A stretch of 64,000 nucleotides of DNA from an uncultured Azospirillum sp. (GTDB lineage: Bacteria; Pseudomonadota; Alphaproteobacteria; Azospirillales; Azospirillaceae), in the NCBI RefSeq assembly GCF_946480385.1, contig NZ_CAMLJP010000013.1:1-64000 (forward strand), given 5' to 3'. This document shows, piece after piece, positions 1 through 9,762 of this stretch; the stretch's first letter is position 1; each line of letters starts with the position of its first letter. The position numbers and the translations under genes were made by a program. A model generated the notes under the pieces. That model was not told the origin of the DNA. It saw nothing but the letters and a program-made list of their open reading frames with translations, and did no database searches.

Positions 1-63
1 CTATTCGTCGGTGTTCTGAGCCCGCCGGTCACGGAAATCCGCCTTTCAGAGAAGGGGTGTTCG

Positions 64-1827
64 ATGTCGAATTCACCGACCTCCGGAGCCGCTGCGCCGG
101 AGAACGGCGCCGCCATGTCCTCCATCGCCCCCGCGGTGCGCGAGTATGACTACATCATCGTCGGCGCCGGGTCGGCCGGCAACGTCCTCGCCTGCCGCCT
201 GACGGAGGATGCGGGCGTCAGCGTCCTGCTGCTGGAGGCGGGCGGACCCGACCACCGGCTCGACTACCGCACCCAGATGCCGGCGGCGCTGGCCTTTCCG
301 CTGCAGGGCCGCCGCTACAACTGGGCCTATGTGACCGAACCCGAACCGCACATGGACAACCGCCGGATGGAGTGCGGGCGCGGCAAGGGGCTGGGCGGCT
401 CCTCGCTCATCAACGGCATGTGCTACATCCGCGGCAACGCGCTGGACTATGACGGCTGGTCCGAGTTGCCGGGTCTTGAGGACTGGAGCTATCTCGACTG
501 CCTGCCCTATTTCCGCAAGGCGGAGACGCGCGACATCGGCCCCAACGCCTATCACGGCGGCGACGGCCCGCTCTTTGTCACCACCGCCAAGCCGGGCGTC
601 AACCCGCTCTACGAGGCGATGGTGGAGGCGGGGGCGCAGGCCGGCTATGGCCGCACCGACGATCTGAACGGCTACCGCCAGGAGGGCTTCGGCCCGATGG
701 ACCGCACGGTGACGGCGCAGGGGCGGCGCTGCAGCACGGCCCGCGGCTATCTCGACCTCGCCCGGGGGCGGCCGGGGCTGACCATCGTCACCCACGCGAT
801 GACCGACCGCATCCTGTTCGACGGACGCCGCGCCGTCGGTGTCGCCTATCTGCGCAACGGCACGCCGGTGACGGCGCGGGCACGGCGGGAGGTGCTGCTG
901 TGCGCCGGCGCCATCGCCTCGCCGGCGATCCTGCAGCGGTCGGGGGTGGGTCCATCGCCGCTGCTGCGCGAATTGGGCGTGCAGACGGTGGTCGACCTGC
1001 CGGGCGTCGGCGGCGATCTTCAGGACCATCTGGAGATGTATATCCAGTATGAGTGCCGCCAGCCGGTGTCGCTCTATCCCGCGCTGAAATGGTGGAACCA
1101 GCCGGCCATCGGCGCCGAATGGCTGTTCATGGGCACCGGCATCGGCGCCAGCAACCAGTTCGAGGCCGGCGGCTTCATCCGCACCGGCGACGACGTGCCC
1201 TGGCCCAACATCCAGTACCATTTCCTGCCCGTCGCCATCAGCTACAACGGCACCAACGCGGTGGAGGCGCACGGCTTCCAGGCCCATGTCGGCTCCATGC
1301 GCTCGCCCAGCAAGGGGCGGGTCCATGCCCGGTCGCGCGATCCGGGGCAGGCGCCCAGCATCCTGTTCAACTACATGGCCGATCCGCAGGACTGGCAGGA
1401 GTTCCGCGCCGGCATCCGCATCACCCGCGACATCATGCGCCAGCGCGCCCTGGCCCCCTACCGCGGGGAGGAGATCAGCCCCGGCGCCGATTGCATGACC
1501 GACGCCGATCTCGACGCCTTCGTCCGCCATCACGCCGAGACGGCCTATCACCCCTGCGGCACCTGCCGGATGGGGACCGACGACGGCGCGGTGGTGGACG
1601 GGCAGGGCCGGGTGCATGGGCTGGAGGGGCTGCGCGTGATCGACGCCTCGATCATGCCGCGCATCGTCACCGGCAACCTGAACGCCCCCACCATCATGAT
1701 GGCGGAGAAGCTGGCCGACGCGGTGCGCGGCCGTCCGGCGCTGCCGCGCGCCGACGTCCCCTATTACGTCGCCGACGCCGCCATGATTCGGAAGGAGAGC
1801 CGGAGGGAACAACGACTGCGGGCGTAA
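64..1827 (+). CDS. betA: Choline dehydrogenase (GMC oxidoreductase)
   Basis: A 587-residue flavoprotein of the GMC family that would oxidise choline to betaine aldehyde. The N-terminal dinucleotide-binding motif GAGSAG lies at residues 34-39 with the ribose-binding Glu at 58. GMC signature 1 (RGKGLGGSS) begins near residue 107, signature 2 ([16 protein letters not shown]) lies mid-protein, and the C-terminal active-site region carries [10 protein letters not shown] (His496) and the NLNAPT segment with Asn540. The reading frame is open to the window edge, but AGAAGGGG just before the ATG supports this start. The next gene encodes a choline-type binding protein, which favours choline over other alcohols. 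Other GMC substrates cannot be excluded from sequence alone. Confidence 0.88.
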   Translation: MSNSPTSGAAAPENGAAMSSIAPAVREYDYIIVGAGSAGNVLACRLTEDAGVSVLLLEAGGPDHRLDYRTQMPAALAFPLQGRRYNWAYVTEPEPHMDNRRMECGRGKGLGGSSLINGMCYIRGNALDYDGWSELPGLEDWSYLDCLPYFRKAETRDIGPNAYHGGDGPLFVTTAKPGVNPLYEAMVEAGAQAGYGRTDDLNGYRQEGFGPMDRTVTAQGRRCSTARGYLDLARGRPGLTIVTHAMTDRILFDGRRAVGVAYLRNGTPVTARARREVLLCAGAIASPAILQRSGVGPSPLLRELGVQTVVDLPGVGGDLQDHLEMYIQYECRQPVSLYPALKWWNQPAIGAEWLFMGTGIGASNQFEAGGFIRTGDDVPWPNIQYHFLPVAISYNGTNAVEAHGFQAHVGSMRSPSKGRVHARSRDPGQAPSILFNYMADPQDWQEFRAGIRITRDIMRQRALAPYRGEEISPGADCMTDADLDAFVRHHAETAYHPCGTCRMGTDDGAVVDGQGRVHGLEGLRVIDASIMPRIVTGNLNAPTIMMAEKLADAVRGRPALPRADVPYYVADAAMIRKESRREQRLRA

Positions 1828-1873
1828 GACCCGCAAGCCGACAGCGACAACCATAAGCAAGGAGAACAGGGAT

Positions 1874-2842
1874 ATGGGCAAGACATTCGGTAAACTCTGT
1901 GGTCTGGCCGTCGGCCTGATGCTGGCAACCGGGACTGCCGCCCTGCCGGCGGTCGCCGCCGATCCGGCATCCTGCAAGTCGGTGCGGTTCGGCGACGTCG
2001 GCTGGACCGACATCGCGGCGACGACGGCGCTCGCGTCGGTCACGCTGGAGGCGCTGGGCTACCAGCCGACCACCAGCATCTCGTCGGTGCCGGTCGTCTA
2101 TCTCGGGCTGAAGACCAAGTCGCTCGACGTGTTCCTCGGCAACTGGATGCCCACCATGGAAAGCTTCATCAAGCCGGTGCTGGAGGACGGCTCGGTCGAG
2201 GTGACGCGCGTCAACCTCGAAGGTGCCAAATACACGCTGGCCGTCCCCACCTACGCCGCCCAGGCCGGGCTGAAAAGCTTCAAGGATCTGGCGAAGTACA
2301 AGGACAAGCTGGACGGCAAGATCTACGGCATCGAGGCCGGCAACGACGGCAACCTCGTCATCGAGAAGATGCTGAAGGAAGGGGCGTTCGGCCTGAAGGA
2401 CTTCAAGCTGGTCGAATCCAGCGAGGCCGGCATGCTGGCCGAGGTGAAGCGCGCGACCCGGTCCAAGAAGTGGATCGTCTTCCTGGGCTGGGCGCCGCAC
2501 CCGATGAACAAGACGATGGACATCACCTATCTGGCCGACGGCGACGACTGGTTCGGCCCGAATTACGGCGGCGCCACCGTCAGCACCAATGTGCGCAAGG
2601 GCTATGCCGCCGAATGTCCGAATGTTGGCAAGTTCCTGTCCAATCTGGTCTTCACTGTGGACATGGAGAATTCGGTGATGGACGGCATCATGAACGGTGG
2701 CCGCAAGCCGGAAGCGGTGGCGGCCGACTGGCTGAAGAAGAACCCCGCCATCCTGAAGACCTGGCTGTCCGGCGTCACCACGCTGGACGGCAAGGACGGT
2801 CTGGCCGCTGCGCAGGCCAAGCTGGCCGCGCTCAAATCCTGA
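1874..2842 (+). CDS. choX: Choline/betaine ABC transporter substrate-binding protein
   Basis: A 322-residue periplasmic binding protein of the OpuAC/ChoX family. The first 29 residues form a Sec signal peptide ending AVAA before DP. The mature part has the family layout, with SVRFGDVGWTD at its start, LGNWMPTMES after it and the C-terminal ADWLKKNP region; the Trp residues fit an aromatic cage for a quaternary amine. It follows betA by 46 bases on the same strand with GGAGAACAGG as ribosome site, so the two are probably co-transcribed and coupled in function (uptake then oxidation). No permease or ATPase gene (choW, choV) follows; a terminator closes the unit. Confidence 0.87.
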   Translation: MGKTFGKLCGLAVGLMLATGTAALPAVAADPASCKSVRFGDVGWTDIAATTALASVTLEALGYQPTTSISSVPVVYLGLKTKSLDVFLGNWMPTMESFIKPVLEDGSVEVTRVNLEGAKYTLAVPTYAAQAGLKSFKDLAKYKDKLDGKIYGIEAGNDGNLVIEKMLKEGAFGLKDFKLVESSEAGMLAEVKRATRSKKWIVFLGWAPHPMNKTMDITYLADGDDWFGPNYGGATVSTNVRKGYAAECPNVGKFLSNLVFTVDMENSVMDGIMNGGRKPEAVAADWLKKNPAILKTWLSGVTTLDGKDGLAAAQAKLAALKS

Positions 2843-2878
2843 CCTGACGCCGCGTTTCCGCATTGCCTCCTCGACTCC

Positions 2879-2912
2879 GGCCGCGACGGGATACCGCCGC
2901 GGCCGTTTTTTT
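2879..2912 (+). terminator. Intrinsic terminator after choX
   Basis: GGCCGCG (2879-2885) pairs with CGCGGCC (2898-2904) across a 12-base loop and is followed by G and a run of seven T. It closes the betA-choX unit and isolates ndk. Confidence 0.85.
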
Positions 2913-2948
2913 CAGGAAGCAGGCGATGTCCGCCCCCCAACGAACGCC

Positions 2949-2977
2949 TTGCCGCGCCGCGAAAGCGCCTCTATAAA
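2949..2977 (+). promoter_or_regulatory. Probable sigma-70 promoter for ndk
   Basis: TTGCCG at 2949-2954 and TATAAA at 2972-2977 are separated by 17 bases, a good housekeeping promoter spacing. It lies between the choX terminator and the ndk start, the right place for the ndk promoter. Prediction by eye only. Confidence 0.5.
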
Positions 2978-3063
2978 GCGGCCCATCCGGCGCCCCGGTC
3001 TTCCGGCGGCGCCTCAGTGTTTTTCAATCGGCGAAAAGCCCCATTCCCGCAGGAGTCACCACC

Positions 3064-3486
3064 ATGGCCGTCGAACGGACCCTCTCGATCATCAAGCCCG
3101 ATGCCACCCGCCGCAACCTGACCGGCAAGATCAACGCCAAGTTCGAAGACGGCGGCCTGCGCATCATCGCCCAGAAGCGCGTCCAGCTGTCGAAGGCCCA
3201 GGCCGAGCAGTTCTACGGCGTGCATCGCGAGCGTCCGTTCTTCGGCGATCTGGTCTCCTTCATGATCTCCGGCCCGGTGGTCCTGCAGGTTCTGGAAGGC
3301 GAGAACGCCATCGCCCGCAACCGCGAGATCATGGGCGCCACCAACCCGGCCAACGCCGCTGAGGGCACCATCCGCAAGGAGTTCGCCGAGTCGATCGAGG
3401 CCAATTCGGTCCACGGTTCGGACGCCCCGGAGACCGCCGCCCAGGAGATCGCCTTCTTCTTCGCCGGCATCGAGCTGGTGGGCTGA
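3064..3486 (+). CDS. ndk: Nucleoside diphosphate kinase
   Basis: A 140-residue enzyme that transfers the gamma phosphate of ATP to nucleoside diphosphates through a phospho-histidine. The active-site segment NSVHGSD places the catalytic His at residue 117, the N terminus [11 protein letters not shown] is the family start, and the length is normal for bacterial Ndk. The start has AGGAGTCACC upstream. It is a single-gene unit between a promoter-like site and a strong terminator. Confidence 0.97.
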   Translation: MAVERTLSIIKPDATRRNLTGKINAKFEDGGLRIIAQKRVQLSKAQAEQFYGVHRERPFFGDLVSFMISGPVVLQVLEGENAIARNREIMGATNPANAAEGTIRKEFAESIEANSVHGSDAPETAAQEIAFFFAGIELVG

Positions 3487-3522
3487 TCCTGCTCGCTTGA
3501 CCCCGCGTCAGGCTTGCCGAAA

Positions 3523-3553
3523 GGGCCGCTCCCGAGAGGGGGCGGCCTTTTTT
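3523..3553 (+). terminator. Intrinsic terminator after ndk
   Basis: GGCCGC and GCGGCC arms around a C/G-rich loop, followed by six T. It lies 37 bases after the ndk stop. Confidence 0.85.
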
Positions 3554-3642
3554 GCGTTTTGCGTCAAGCTCTGGCAGTATCGGGGGCCGTGACCATTTTG
3601 CCCCGCAGACGCCGGGGCTGATCCCGACAGGAGTTGCCCGCG

Positions 3643-4155
3643 ATGGAATCCCAATCCGCAAAGCCGATCATCGCGGCGCTGCTGCAACCGCTGCCGGTGC
3701 TGACCCAGCCGCAGGCCCGCAACGATCTGTCCGACGAATCCGTGGTGCGGCTGCTGGTCCGCCAGTTCATCGACCTCAGCCTGGACGCCTTCAACCAGGT
3801 CCTGCAGGGCAAGCTGGATCAGGACGAGGCGGTGGATGGCATCAACCGTCAGGCCATCGCGCTGAATTCCGTCTTCCTCGGCACCAGCGGCTTCGAAACC
3901 GTCATCACCCACCCCTGGAACACGCCGGACCAGCTCGGCGCCTTCCTGAAGGACGTGGTTGCGCTGGAGTATCCGGAGGACGACTGCGTCCGCGCCATGC
4001 TGATCCACCTTGCGACCCAGGTGATGCACGCGCTGCGTCTTCCCGACGAGGAGCGCAACGAGGAGGTGGAGGCGCTGACCCTCGACGCCGCCGACCTGCT
4101 GCTCGGCCGCGCCCCGGAAGACGACGGCGAGATCGACATCGACATCGACGTCTGA
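3643..4155 (+). CDS. Hypothetical protein, acidic C terminus
   Basis: A 170-residue soluble, mostly helical protein that I do not recognise. It has no signal peptide or membrane segment. The tail is very acidic (EDDGEIDIDIDV). The ATG at 3643 is preceded by ACAGGAG with 9-base spacing, better than an in-frame TTG nine bases upstream. It stands alone between the ndk terminator and the oppositely oriented cupin gene. Codon use matches its neighbours, so it is likely a real chromosomal gene. Confidence 0.72.
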   Translation: MESQSAKPIIAALLQPLPVLTQPQARNDLSDESVVRLLVRQFIDLSLDAFNQVLQGKLDQDEAVDGINRQAIALNSVFLGTSGFETVITHPWNTPDQLGAFLKDVVALEYPEDDCVRAMLIHLATQVMHALRLPDEERNEEVEALTLDAADLLLGRAPEDDGEIDIDIDV

Positions 4156-4183
4156 GCGATCATCACCGTTCCCCCCGGCGGCC

Positions 4184-4525
4184 TCACCCCGCCGGGTTCA
4201 GGTTCACCTCGATCAGCACCGTGTCCTCGATGAAGTCGGCGCTGTGCCAGGCTTCGGGGTCGAAGCGGATGACCATGCCCGGCCGCAAATCCACCGGCCC
4301 GGCTTCGCAGGTCAGCAGGGCGCGGCCTTCCACGACGATGACGAACTGTTCGTGCGCGTGGGCGTGGCGCGGGGCGGCGGTCCCGGCCTTGATGACGATG
4401 TGCTTCAGCGACGCGCCGGTGCCGGGAAAGCTGCGCCGCTCCACCCCGTCTGCCGTCTGGGCCAGCAGGTTGCTCCAGGTGATCACGTCGGCCTTCGGCG
4501 CGGCGGGGGGAGTGGCGGGCGGCAT
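4184..4525 (-). CDS. Small cupin-fold protein
   Basis: A 113-residue single-domain cupin. The metal-binding motif 1 is clear (RHAHAHEQF...VEG, with two His and a Glu), followed by motif 2 (PGMVIRFDPEAWHSADF, with the distal His). The substrate is unknown; small stand-alone cupins of this kind act as dioxygenases, isomerases or ligand sensors. The ATG at 4525 has AAGGAAGGA upstream. A longer in-frame reading exists, but its extra N terminus is not cupin-like. It converges with the preceding hypothetical gene and diverges from the hybrid kinase. Confidence 0.8.
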   Translation of the reverse strand: MPPATPPAAPKADVITWSNLLAQTADGVERRSFPGTGASLKHIVIKAGTAAPRHAHAHEQFVIVVEGRALLTCEAGPVDLRPGMVIRFDPEAWHSADFIEDTVLIEVNLNPAG

Positions 4526-4746
4526 GGTGGGGTCCTTCCTTGCGAAATTCACCGGGGTATCAAAGTCAACCCGATGATACGGGCATCGTCGCATCCCGGA
4601 TCTCCCGCCGGTCGCCGGACCTGCTTCAGGCTGTCGCATCCGTGCCAAAGCTTGGGTGCTAAACCTGCTGTTAACGCTTGACCTTCTAAGACGGGACAGT
4701 TCGGTGACATGACTGCCGAACGATCTTCCGGACCGACGGAGGCTTT

Positions 4747-7335
4747 GTGGACGTTGCAGACACCGACCGACCGCGCCGCACCGCGGCTGCCGCTGAACCG
4801 GTGTCCGGGCCGTCCCGTCTCTCCGCCTCGCTTCCCGGCGCCCTGGCCGGTCTGACCGGCATCGGCGCGCTTCTGGCCCTGTCCGTCTCCGGCAGGATCG
4901 ATCTGCCTGCCGCCGCCGCGCTGGCCGTCGCCAGCGGGCTGGCGCTGTGGAGCGCGGTTCGTGCCGGGTCTGCTGCCGCGGCGCTGGCCCGCTCCGACGC
5001 CACTCTGGTCCAGGCTCGGGACGAGTTGGAGGGGCTGCGCGCCCGCTCCCGCGATTTTGCCGCCGTCTCCCCCGGCTGGTTCTGGGAAACCGGGTCGGAC
5101 CACCGTTATCTGTCGCTGTCGGGCGGGCTGACGGTCCTGCTCGGCTGCGATCCGCAGACGGTGTTCGGCGATTCGCTGTTCGATCTGGGGACCTTGGTGG
5201 CCGACGAGGCGACCTGGGCCGAATACCGTGCCGACATCGAGGCCGGCCGACCCTTCCGCGATCTGGAGGTCAGCTTCGAAGGGGTGGACGGCCGCGACCT
5301 TGTGCTGCGGCTCAACGCCGTGCCGGTGCGCGGCGCCGACGGGCGCTTCCGCGGCTATCGCGGCTGCGGCGTCGATGCCACCGCCGAAACGCTGGCGCTG
5401 GTGGAGGCGCGCTTCATGCAGGCGGTGGTGCATGACGCCATCGACAGCGTATCCGAAGGTTTCGTCCTGTTCAGCGCCGACGGCCGGCTGCTGATCTGCA
5501 ACGAACAGTACCGTCGCGCCTATCCCACCATCGCCGACATGCTGACCCCCGGCCGCAGCTTTGCCGAGATCCTGCGCGCGGCGGCCGAACGCGGCGGTTT
5601 GGAGGGCGCCGACGACATCGGCGCCTGGGTGGAGCAGCGGCTGACCCGCCACCTGCAGCATTCCGCCCCGGTCGACGGCCGGCTGTCCGACGGGCGCTGG
5701 TACCGGATCAGCGAACATGCCACCGGCACCGGCGGCGTGGTGAAGATCCTGATGGACATCACCGAGCTGAAGACGCGGGAGGAGGAGCTTGCCGACCAGA
5801 CCGCCCGCCTGAAGCAGACGGTCGCCGCGCTGCGCGAAAGCGAATTGCGTTACCGCCAACTGGTGGAACTGGCGCCCTACGGGATCGTCATCTGGGACCG
5901 CACCGCCATCCGCTTCGCCAACGGCGCCGCCGCCGCGATCCTGGGCATGGCGGCGGAAGCGGTGGAGGGCCAGCCGCTGGCCGGTTTCCTTGAGGATGGC
6001 GACGCGCTGGCGGTGATGCTCGCCGGTGCCGCCGACGGCGAGGAACAGCGGCTGGAATGCGACGCCCTGCGCCCCGACGGCGAGCGCCGCCGGCTGGAGG
6101 TCGCGGCCAGCCAGGCCGTCTATGCCGGCGGACCGGCGGTGCTGCTGGTGTTGAACGACATCACCGACCGCCGCCGGGTGGAGGGCGAGCTGCAGCGCGC
6201 CCAGAAGATGGAGGCGGTGGGCCGGATGGCCGGCGGCATCGCCCATGAGTTCAACAACATGCTGACCGCCATCGGCGGCTTCGCCCGGCTGGCGGAGCGC
6301 AACCCCGCCGATCCCGACCGCGTGCTGACCTGCGTGCAGGAGATCGCCAAGGCGTCGGAACGGGCGGCGGCGCTGACCGGCCAGCTTCTGGACTTCTCCC
6401 ACCGCCGCGTCACCGACGAACGCGAGGTGGTGGCCGTCGCCCCGCTGGTGCGCGACCTGCGCGTCTTCCTGAAGCCGCTGCTCAGCGCCGGCATCGACGT
6501 GGCGATCCTGGCAGAGGATGAGGGCGCGCATGTGCTGGTCAACCCGGTCACGCTGAATCAGGCGCTGCTGAACCTCGCGTTGAACGGGCGCGACGCCATG
6601 CCCCACGGCGGCACCCTGACCATCGCCCTGACGGTGGAGGTGCCGGGCGATGCCTTTTTCGCCCGCCATCGCGGTCTGAAACCCGGCCGCTACGTGGTGA
6701 TCCGCGTGACGGACCAAGGCACGGGCATCCCGGCGGAGATCCGCGATCGCATCTGGGAGCCCTTCTTCACCACCAAGGAGCCGGGGAAGGGCACCGGGCT
6801 CGGCCTGTGGATGGTCTACGGCACGGCGCAGCAATCCGGCGGTGCCGTTGAGCTGGAGGGCATGGCAGGGGAGCCCGGGCACGGCGCCAGCTTCGCCCTC
6901 TACCTGCCCGCCGTCGATACGCCGGCCGAACCAGCCGGGCTCGACCCGCTGCACGTCGCCGAGGGGGAAGGGGCGGTCATCCTGCTGGTCGATGACGAGG
7001 ACTCGGTCCGCCGCTACCTGCGCCTCGTGCTGGAGGAGGCCGGCTGCACGGTGGTGGAGGCGTCGGACGGCCAGGAGGCGCTGATCCGCTATGACGAGGC
7101 CGGCGGCCTGTTCGACGCGGTGGTCAGCGACGTGTCGATGCCGCGGATGAACGGCCTGGAACTGGCCCGCGCGCTGGAGACCCGCAACCAGCTTCTGCCC
7201 ATCCTGTTCCTGACCGGCTATGCCTCGCGCGAGACTGCGGCCGGGCTGACGGCGCAGGAGGGGCGGCAGATCGTGATGAAGCCGGTGGCGCCGGAACGGC
7301 TGCTGACCGCGCTCCGCGACCTTCTGGCCTTGTGA
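4747..7335 (+). CDS. Membrane hybrid histidine kinase with PAS repeats and receiver
   Basis: An 862-residue hybrid sensor kinase. Two membrane helices lie near residues 31-49 and 53-71 with almost no periplasmic part, so sensing is probably cytoplasmic or in the membrane. About three PAS-type domains fill residues 100-480. The HisKA box contains AHEFNN with the phospho-acceptor His at residue 500; an ATPase domain with N, G1 (DQGTGIP) and G2 (GKGTGLGL) boxes follows, then a receiver with acidic DDED and phospho-acceptor Asp795. The order resembles CckA-type hybrids, but this is an architectural likeness only. The start is GTG with GGAGG upstream. The next gene starts within 10 bases of the stop. 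Confidence 0.85.
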   Translation: MDVADTDRPRRTAAAAEPVSGPSRLSASLPGALAGLTGIGALLALSVSGRIDLPAAAALAVASGLALWSAVRAGSAAAALARSDATLVQARDELEGLRARSRDFAAVSPGWFWETGSDHRYLSLSGGLTVLLGCDPQTVFGDSLFDLGTLVADEATWAEYRADIEAGRPFRDLEVSFEGVDGRDLVLRLNAVPVRGADGRFRGYRGCGVDATAETLALVEARFMQAVVHDAIDSVSEGFVLFSADGRLLICNEQYRRAYPTIADMLTPGRSFAEILRAAAERGGLEGADDIGAWVEQRLTRHLQHSAPVDGRLSDGRWYRISEHATGTGGVVKILMDITELKTREEELADQTARLKQTVAALRESELRYRQLVELAPYGIVIWDRTAIRFANGAAAAILGMAAEAVEGQPLAGFLEDGDALAVMLAGAADGEEQRLECDALRPDGERRRLEVAASQAVYAGGPAVLLVLNDITDRRRVEGELQRAQKMEAVGRMAGGIAHEFNNMLTAIGGFARLAERNPADPDRVLTCVQEIAKASERAAALTGQLLDFSHRRVTDEREVVAVAPLVRDLRVFLKPLLSAGIDVAILAEDEGAHVLVNPVTLNQALLNLALNGRDAMPHGGTLTIALTVEVPGDAFFARHRGLKPGRYVVIRVTDQGTGIPAEIRDRIWEPFFTTKEPGKGTGLGLWMVYGTAQQSGGAVELEGMAGEPGHGASFALYLPAVDTPAEPAGLDPLHVAEGEGAVILLVDDEDSVRRYLRLVLEEAGCTVVEASDGQEALIRYDEAGGLFDAVVSDVSMPRMNGLELARALETRNQLLPILFLTGYASRETAAGLTAQEGRQIVMKPVAPERLLTALRDLLAL

Positions 7336-7343
7336 GGGCGGGA

Positions 7344-9230
7344 ATGGACGCTTCCCGTCACGAGTCTCCGGCAGCGGAGCCGGCACCGGACGAGGCCGAC
7401 GCTTCCTCTCCCGCCGCCTGCCGCGAGCCTGCCGACTTCTACACGCCCGCCGGCCGCGACGGCGTCGGCCGCTTCTGCCGCCGCTTCCTGGACGAGAACG
7501 CGCTGACCGCGACGGAGCTGCTGCACCACCCGCGCCACCAGACCGCGCTGTCCAACACCGCCACCTTCGTCGCCATCCTGACCCAGGCCGAGCGCGCGAT
7601 GGACCGTAAGGGCGGGATGACCCCGCTGGTCAACGAGATCGCCCGTCTGACGCGTGAGCGGCTGAAGGAAAACCCGCCGCCCGACTTCCTGCCCGACGCC
7701 TATCCCGGCACGGCGGCGGAACTGCTGTCGGTCGGCGGCTTCCTCGGCCGCTTCCTGCTCGATGCCGCCGTTACCCAGCACATCGCCACCTGCCGCAGCT
7801 TCGCCGAGAAGGCGGAGTCGCTGCTGGATCTGGCGGAGACCACCGAGCATCCCGACGCGCTGGCGCCGCTGGAACGGCTGCTGGGCGAAATCCTGCTGAG
7901 CGACGCCGGTACCGCTTCCTGCGCCCGCGATGCGCCCTTCGTCACGCTGATCGACCTGATCGTGACGCTGATCGCCGCCGACCGGCCGATGGTGGAGGAA
8001 GCTCCGCCGGTGTTCCGGCGGCTCGACGCTCTGATGCGCCGGGTGCCGATGTTGGGCTTGCGCGATGCGCTGGCCGTCGCCTTCCGCCGCGAGATGGCCA
8101 AGCCCGCCTGCTTCACCATCGCCAGCGCCGGCGACATGTTCGGCATTGAGACGGTGCAGCGCGAGATCCTGGCGCTGAGCGACCTGTCCGCCCGCCTGCG
8201 CGACCGCGAGGGGGCCTATGTCGGCGGCGCCCGCACCGAGGCGGCCCTGCAGCGCCGCACCGCGCTGCTGGTCAACGAGGACACGGTTCCGGAGATCACC
8301 CGCGGCCGCAATTTTGTGCAGAAGCTGCGCATCCTGTTGGTGCTGCAGAAGATGCCGCTGTCGCCCTCCGCGGCCAAGGCGGTGACCGACTATCTGAAAA
8401 GCTTCTTCGACAGCCGCGACTTCGCTGGCCGGCTGCTGGACTGCTGGAAGGACCGGAACGAGAAGCTGAAGGGGTTGGCGGAGGTGCAGCGCATGGTGCT
8501 GTCCAGCGCCTTTCCGGAGGAAGAGCGGGAGTATCTCGGCAGCCAGCTCGACGACATCCAGAACGCCTTCCTGCGAACCCAGCGCGTGCTGGCTCCGCTG
8601 ATCCAGGCCAAGGACGATCCGCCGGTGGACAGCGTGCTCGACATCGTCCGGCTGGCGGGGGAGGGGGCCATCTGCAGCGGCAAGAGCCGGCTGGCGGTGG
8701 CCCGCGTGCTCTACCGCCACTGCCACCGCCCGCGCTTCGTCCGCCATGTGCTGCTGAACGCGCCGGGGGCGAAGGAGCGGGCGGCGCGGGCGAATTGGCT
8801 GCGGCAGTCGCTGGCGATGGTCGGCGTGCCCTTCATCGATCTCGCCGCGCAACGCGTGCTGGTGGTGGATGACGAGGCCGGACCGCGCGCCCTGGTCGCC
8901 TCCGTTCTGCAGGACCTCGGCATCGGCCATGTCGACAGTGCCGCCGACGGGCAGGAGGCGCTGGAGCGTTTCCAGGCCGATGGCACGGCCTACGACCTGA
9001 TCATCTGCGATTGGATGATGCCGCGGCTGAGCGGTCTCGACCTGTTGAAGCAGGTCCGCGAGTCCCGCAGCGACCTGCCGTTCCTGATGGTCACCGCGCT
9101 GGCGACGCTGGAGGCGGTGAAGAAGGCGCTTGCCCATCAGGTCAGCGGCTACATCGCCAAACCCTTCACGCCCGATCAGCTGGAGGAGAAGATCTTCCTA
9201 GTGCTGGCGCAGAAGGGGATGGGCGAGTAG
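7344..9230 (+). CDS. Response-regulator protein with long unassigned N-terminal region
   Basis: About 628 residues. The last 120 residues are a receiver domain (VLVVDDE start, phospho-acceptor Asp556 in ICDWMMP, conserved KPF near the end). The first 500 residues are soluble, mainly helical and resemble no output domain I can name; they are not HTH, GGDEF, EAL or HATPase. A receiver at the C terminus is the reverse of the usual order. The ATG at 7344 has GAGG upstream; a GTG at 7332 overlapping the kinase stop is an alternative. Its position immediately after a hybrid kinase makes it that kinase's likely partner. Confidence 0.75.
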   Translation: MDASRHESPAAEPAPDEADASSPAACREPADFYTPAGRDGVGRFCRRFLDENALTATELLHHPRHQTALSNTATFVAILTQAERAMDRKGGMTPLVNEIARLTRERLKENPPPDFLPDAYPGTAAELLSVGGFLGRFLLDAAVTQHIATCRSFAEKAESLLDLAETTEHPDALAPLERLLGEILLSDAGTASCARDAPFVTLIDLIVTLIAADRPMVEEAPPVFRRLDALMRRVPMLGLRDALAVAFRREMAKPACFTIASAGDMFGIETVQREILALSDLSARLRDREGAYVGGARTEAALQRRTALLVNEDTVPEITRGRNFVQKLRILLVLQKMPLSPSAAKAVTDYLKSFFDSRDFAGRLLDCWKDRNEKLKGLAEVQRMVLSSAFPEEEREYLGSQLDDIQNAFLRTQRVLAPLIQAKDDPPVDSVLDIVRLAGEGAICSGKSRLAVARVLYRHCHRPRFVRHVLLNAPGAKERAARANWLRQSLAMVGVPFIDLAAQRVLVVDDEAGPRALVASVLQDLGIGHVDSAADGQEALERFQADGTAYDLIICDWMMPRLSGLDLLKQVRESRSDLPFLMVTALATLEAVKKALAHQVSGYIAKPFTPDQLEEKIFLVLAQKGMGE

Positions 9231-9289
9231 GGGACTTCCGTCGCGCCGGGCTGTTGTGGTGTGCGAGACCCGATCGAAGGAGCCATCCC

Positions 9290-9484
9290 ATGGCAGACCA
9301 GAAACCCGCCAGCAGCAATGTGCTGACGAACGAACCCGACCGTGACATCGCCGACCCGCTCGACGCGGCCAAGGAGGTGTCGGATACCGGCAAACCGATC
9401 ACCCCCGATACCGAATCGGCCAAGCATATCGACCGCCCGGCGGAAAAAGGCAAAGCCGGAAAGACGGCCGCAAAGACGGATTGA
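9290..9484 (+). CDS. Small hydrophilic protein of unknown function
   Basis: A 64-residue, highly charged, probably disordered protein, rich in Asp, Lys, Thr and Pro, ending in a Lys/Ala-rich tail. AAGGAG lies 7 bases before the ATG, which supports translation. No family is recognised. It follows the receiver protein by 59 bases on the same strand. Confidence 0.62.
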   Translation: MADQKPASSNVLTNEPDRDIADPLDAAKEVSDTGKPITPDTESAKHIDRPAEKGKAGKTAAKTD

Positions 9485-9533
9485 GGGGGAGACGCTCTCG
9501 CCTGGGGCGGGAGAGGGGAATCGGGATCACCGC

Positions 9534-9633
9534 AACTTCAGGCCGGCTCGCTTGAAGGCGCGGATCAGCGCGTCCAAGATGGTAACTCCAGGCCGGCCTG
9601 TTTGAAGGCGCGCGTCAGCGCGTCCACGATGGC
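9534..9633. repeat. 50-bp tandem direct repeat at the 3' end of an HTH gene
   Basis: Unit 1 (9534-9583) and unit 2 (9584-9633) are near-identical, differing at a few positions. Read on the minus strand, both encode the end of the same type of HTH protein: DALTRAFKQAGLEL in unit 2 and DALIRAFKRAGLKLR plus stop in unit 1. Because the unit is 50 bases, not a multiple of three, translation passes from unit 2 into unit 1 out of frame and stops after five foreign residues. Confidence 0.8.
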
Positions 9634-9762
9634 AGGGTCGACTTCACCCGTGCCGTAATCGAGGTTCATCACGGCGTACCACGGCACGCCAGCCTTGTTC
9701 GCCAGCATCCGTGTCGACCAGCCAAGGCGCAGGCGTGCTTCTTGGCACTGCGACCCGGTCAT
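9565..9762 (-). CDS. Small HTH (Xre-like) protein with altered C terminus
   Basis: About 65 residues from the ATG at 9762: a Cro/Xre-type helix-turn-helix (QEARLRLGWSTRMLANKAGV) followed by a short helical tail. The core looks intact, but the last five residues (PSWTR) come from out-of-frame reading into a second copy of the gene's own 3' end. A longer frame upstream to 9819 exists but adds a basic N terminus unlike the family. It may be a DNA-binding regulator or a decayed remnant. Confidence 0.5.
   Translation of the reverse strand: MTGSQCQEARLRLGWSTRMLANKAGVPWYAVMNLDYGTGEVDPAIVDALTRAFKQAGLELPSWTR

Noticed and set aside
4549..7386. A 945-codon open frame on the minus strand opposite the hybrid kinase
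   Set aside because: High-GC shadow: no domain, His/Gln/Arg-rich translation, no ribosome site, and the plus strand carries a clear multi-domain kinase.
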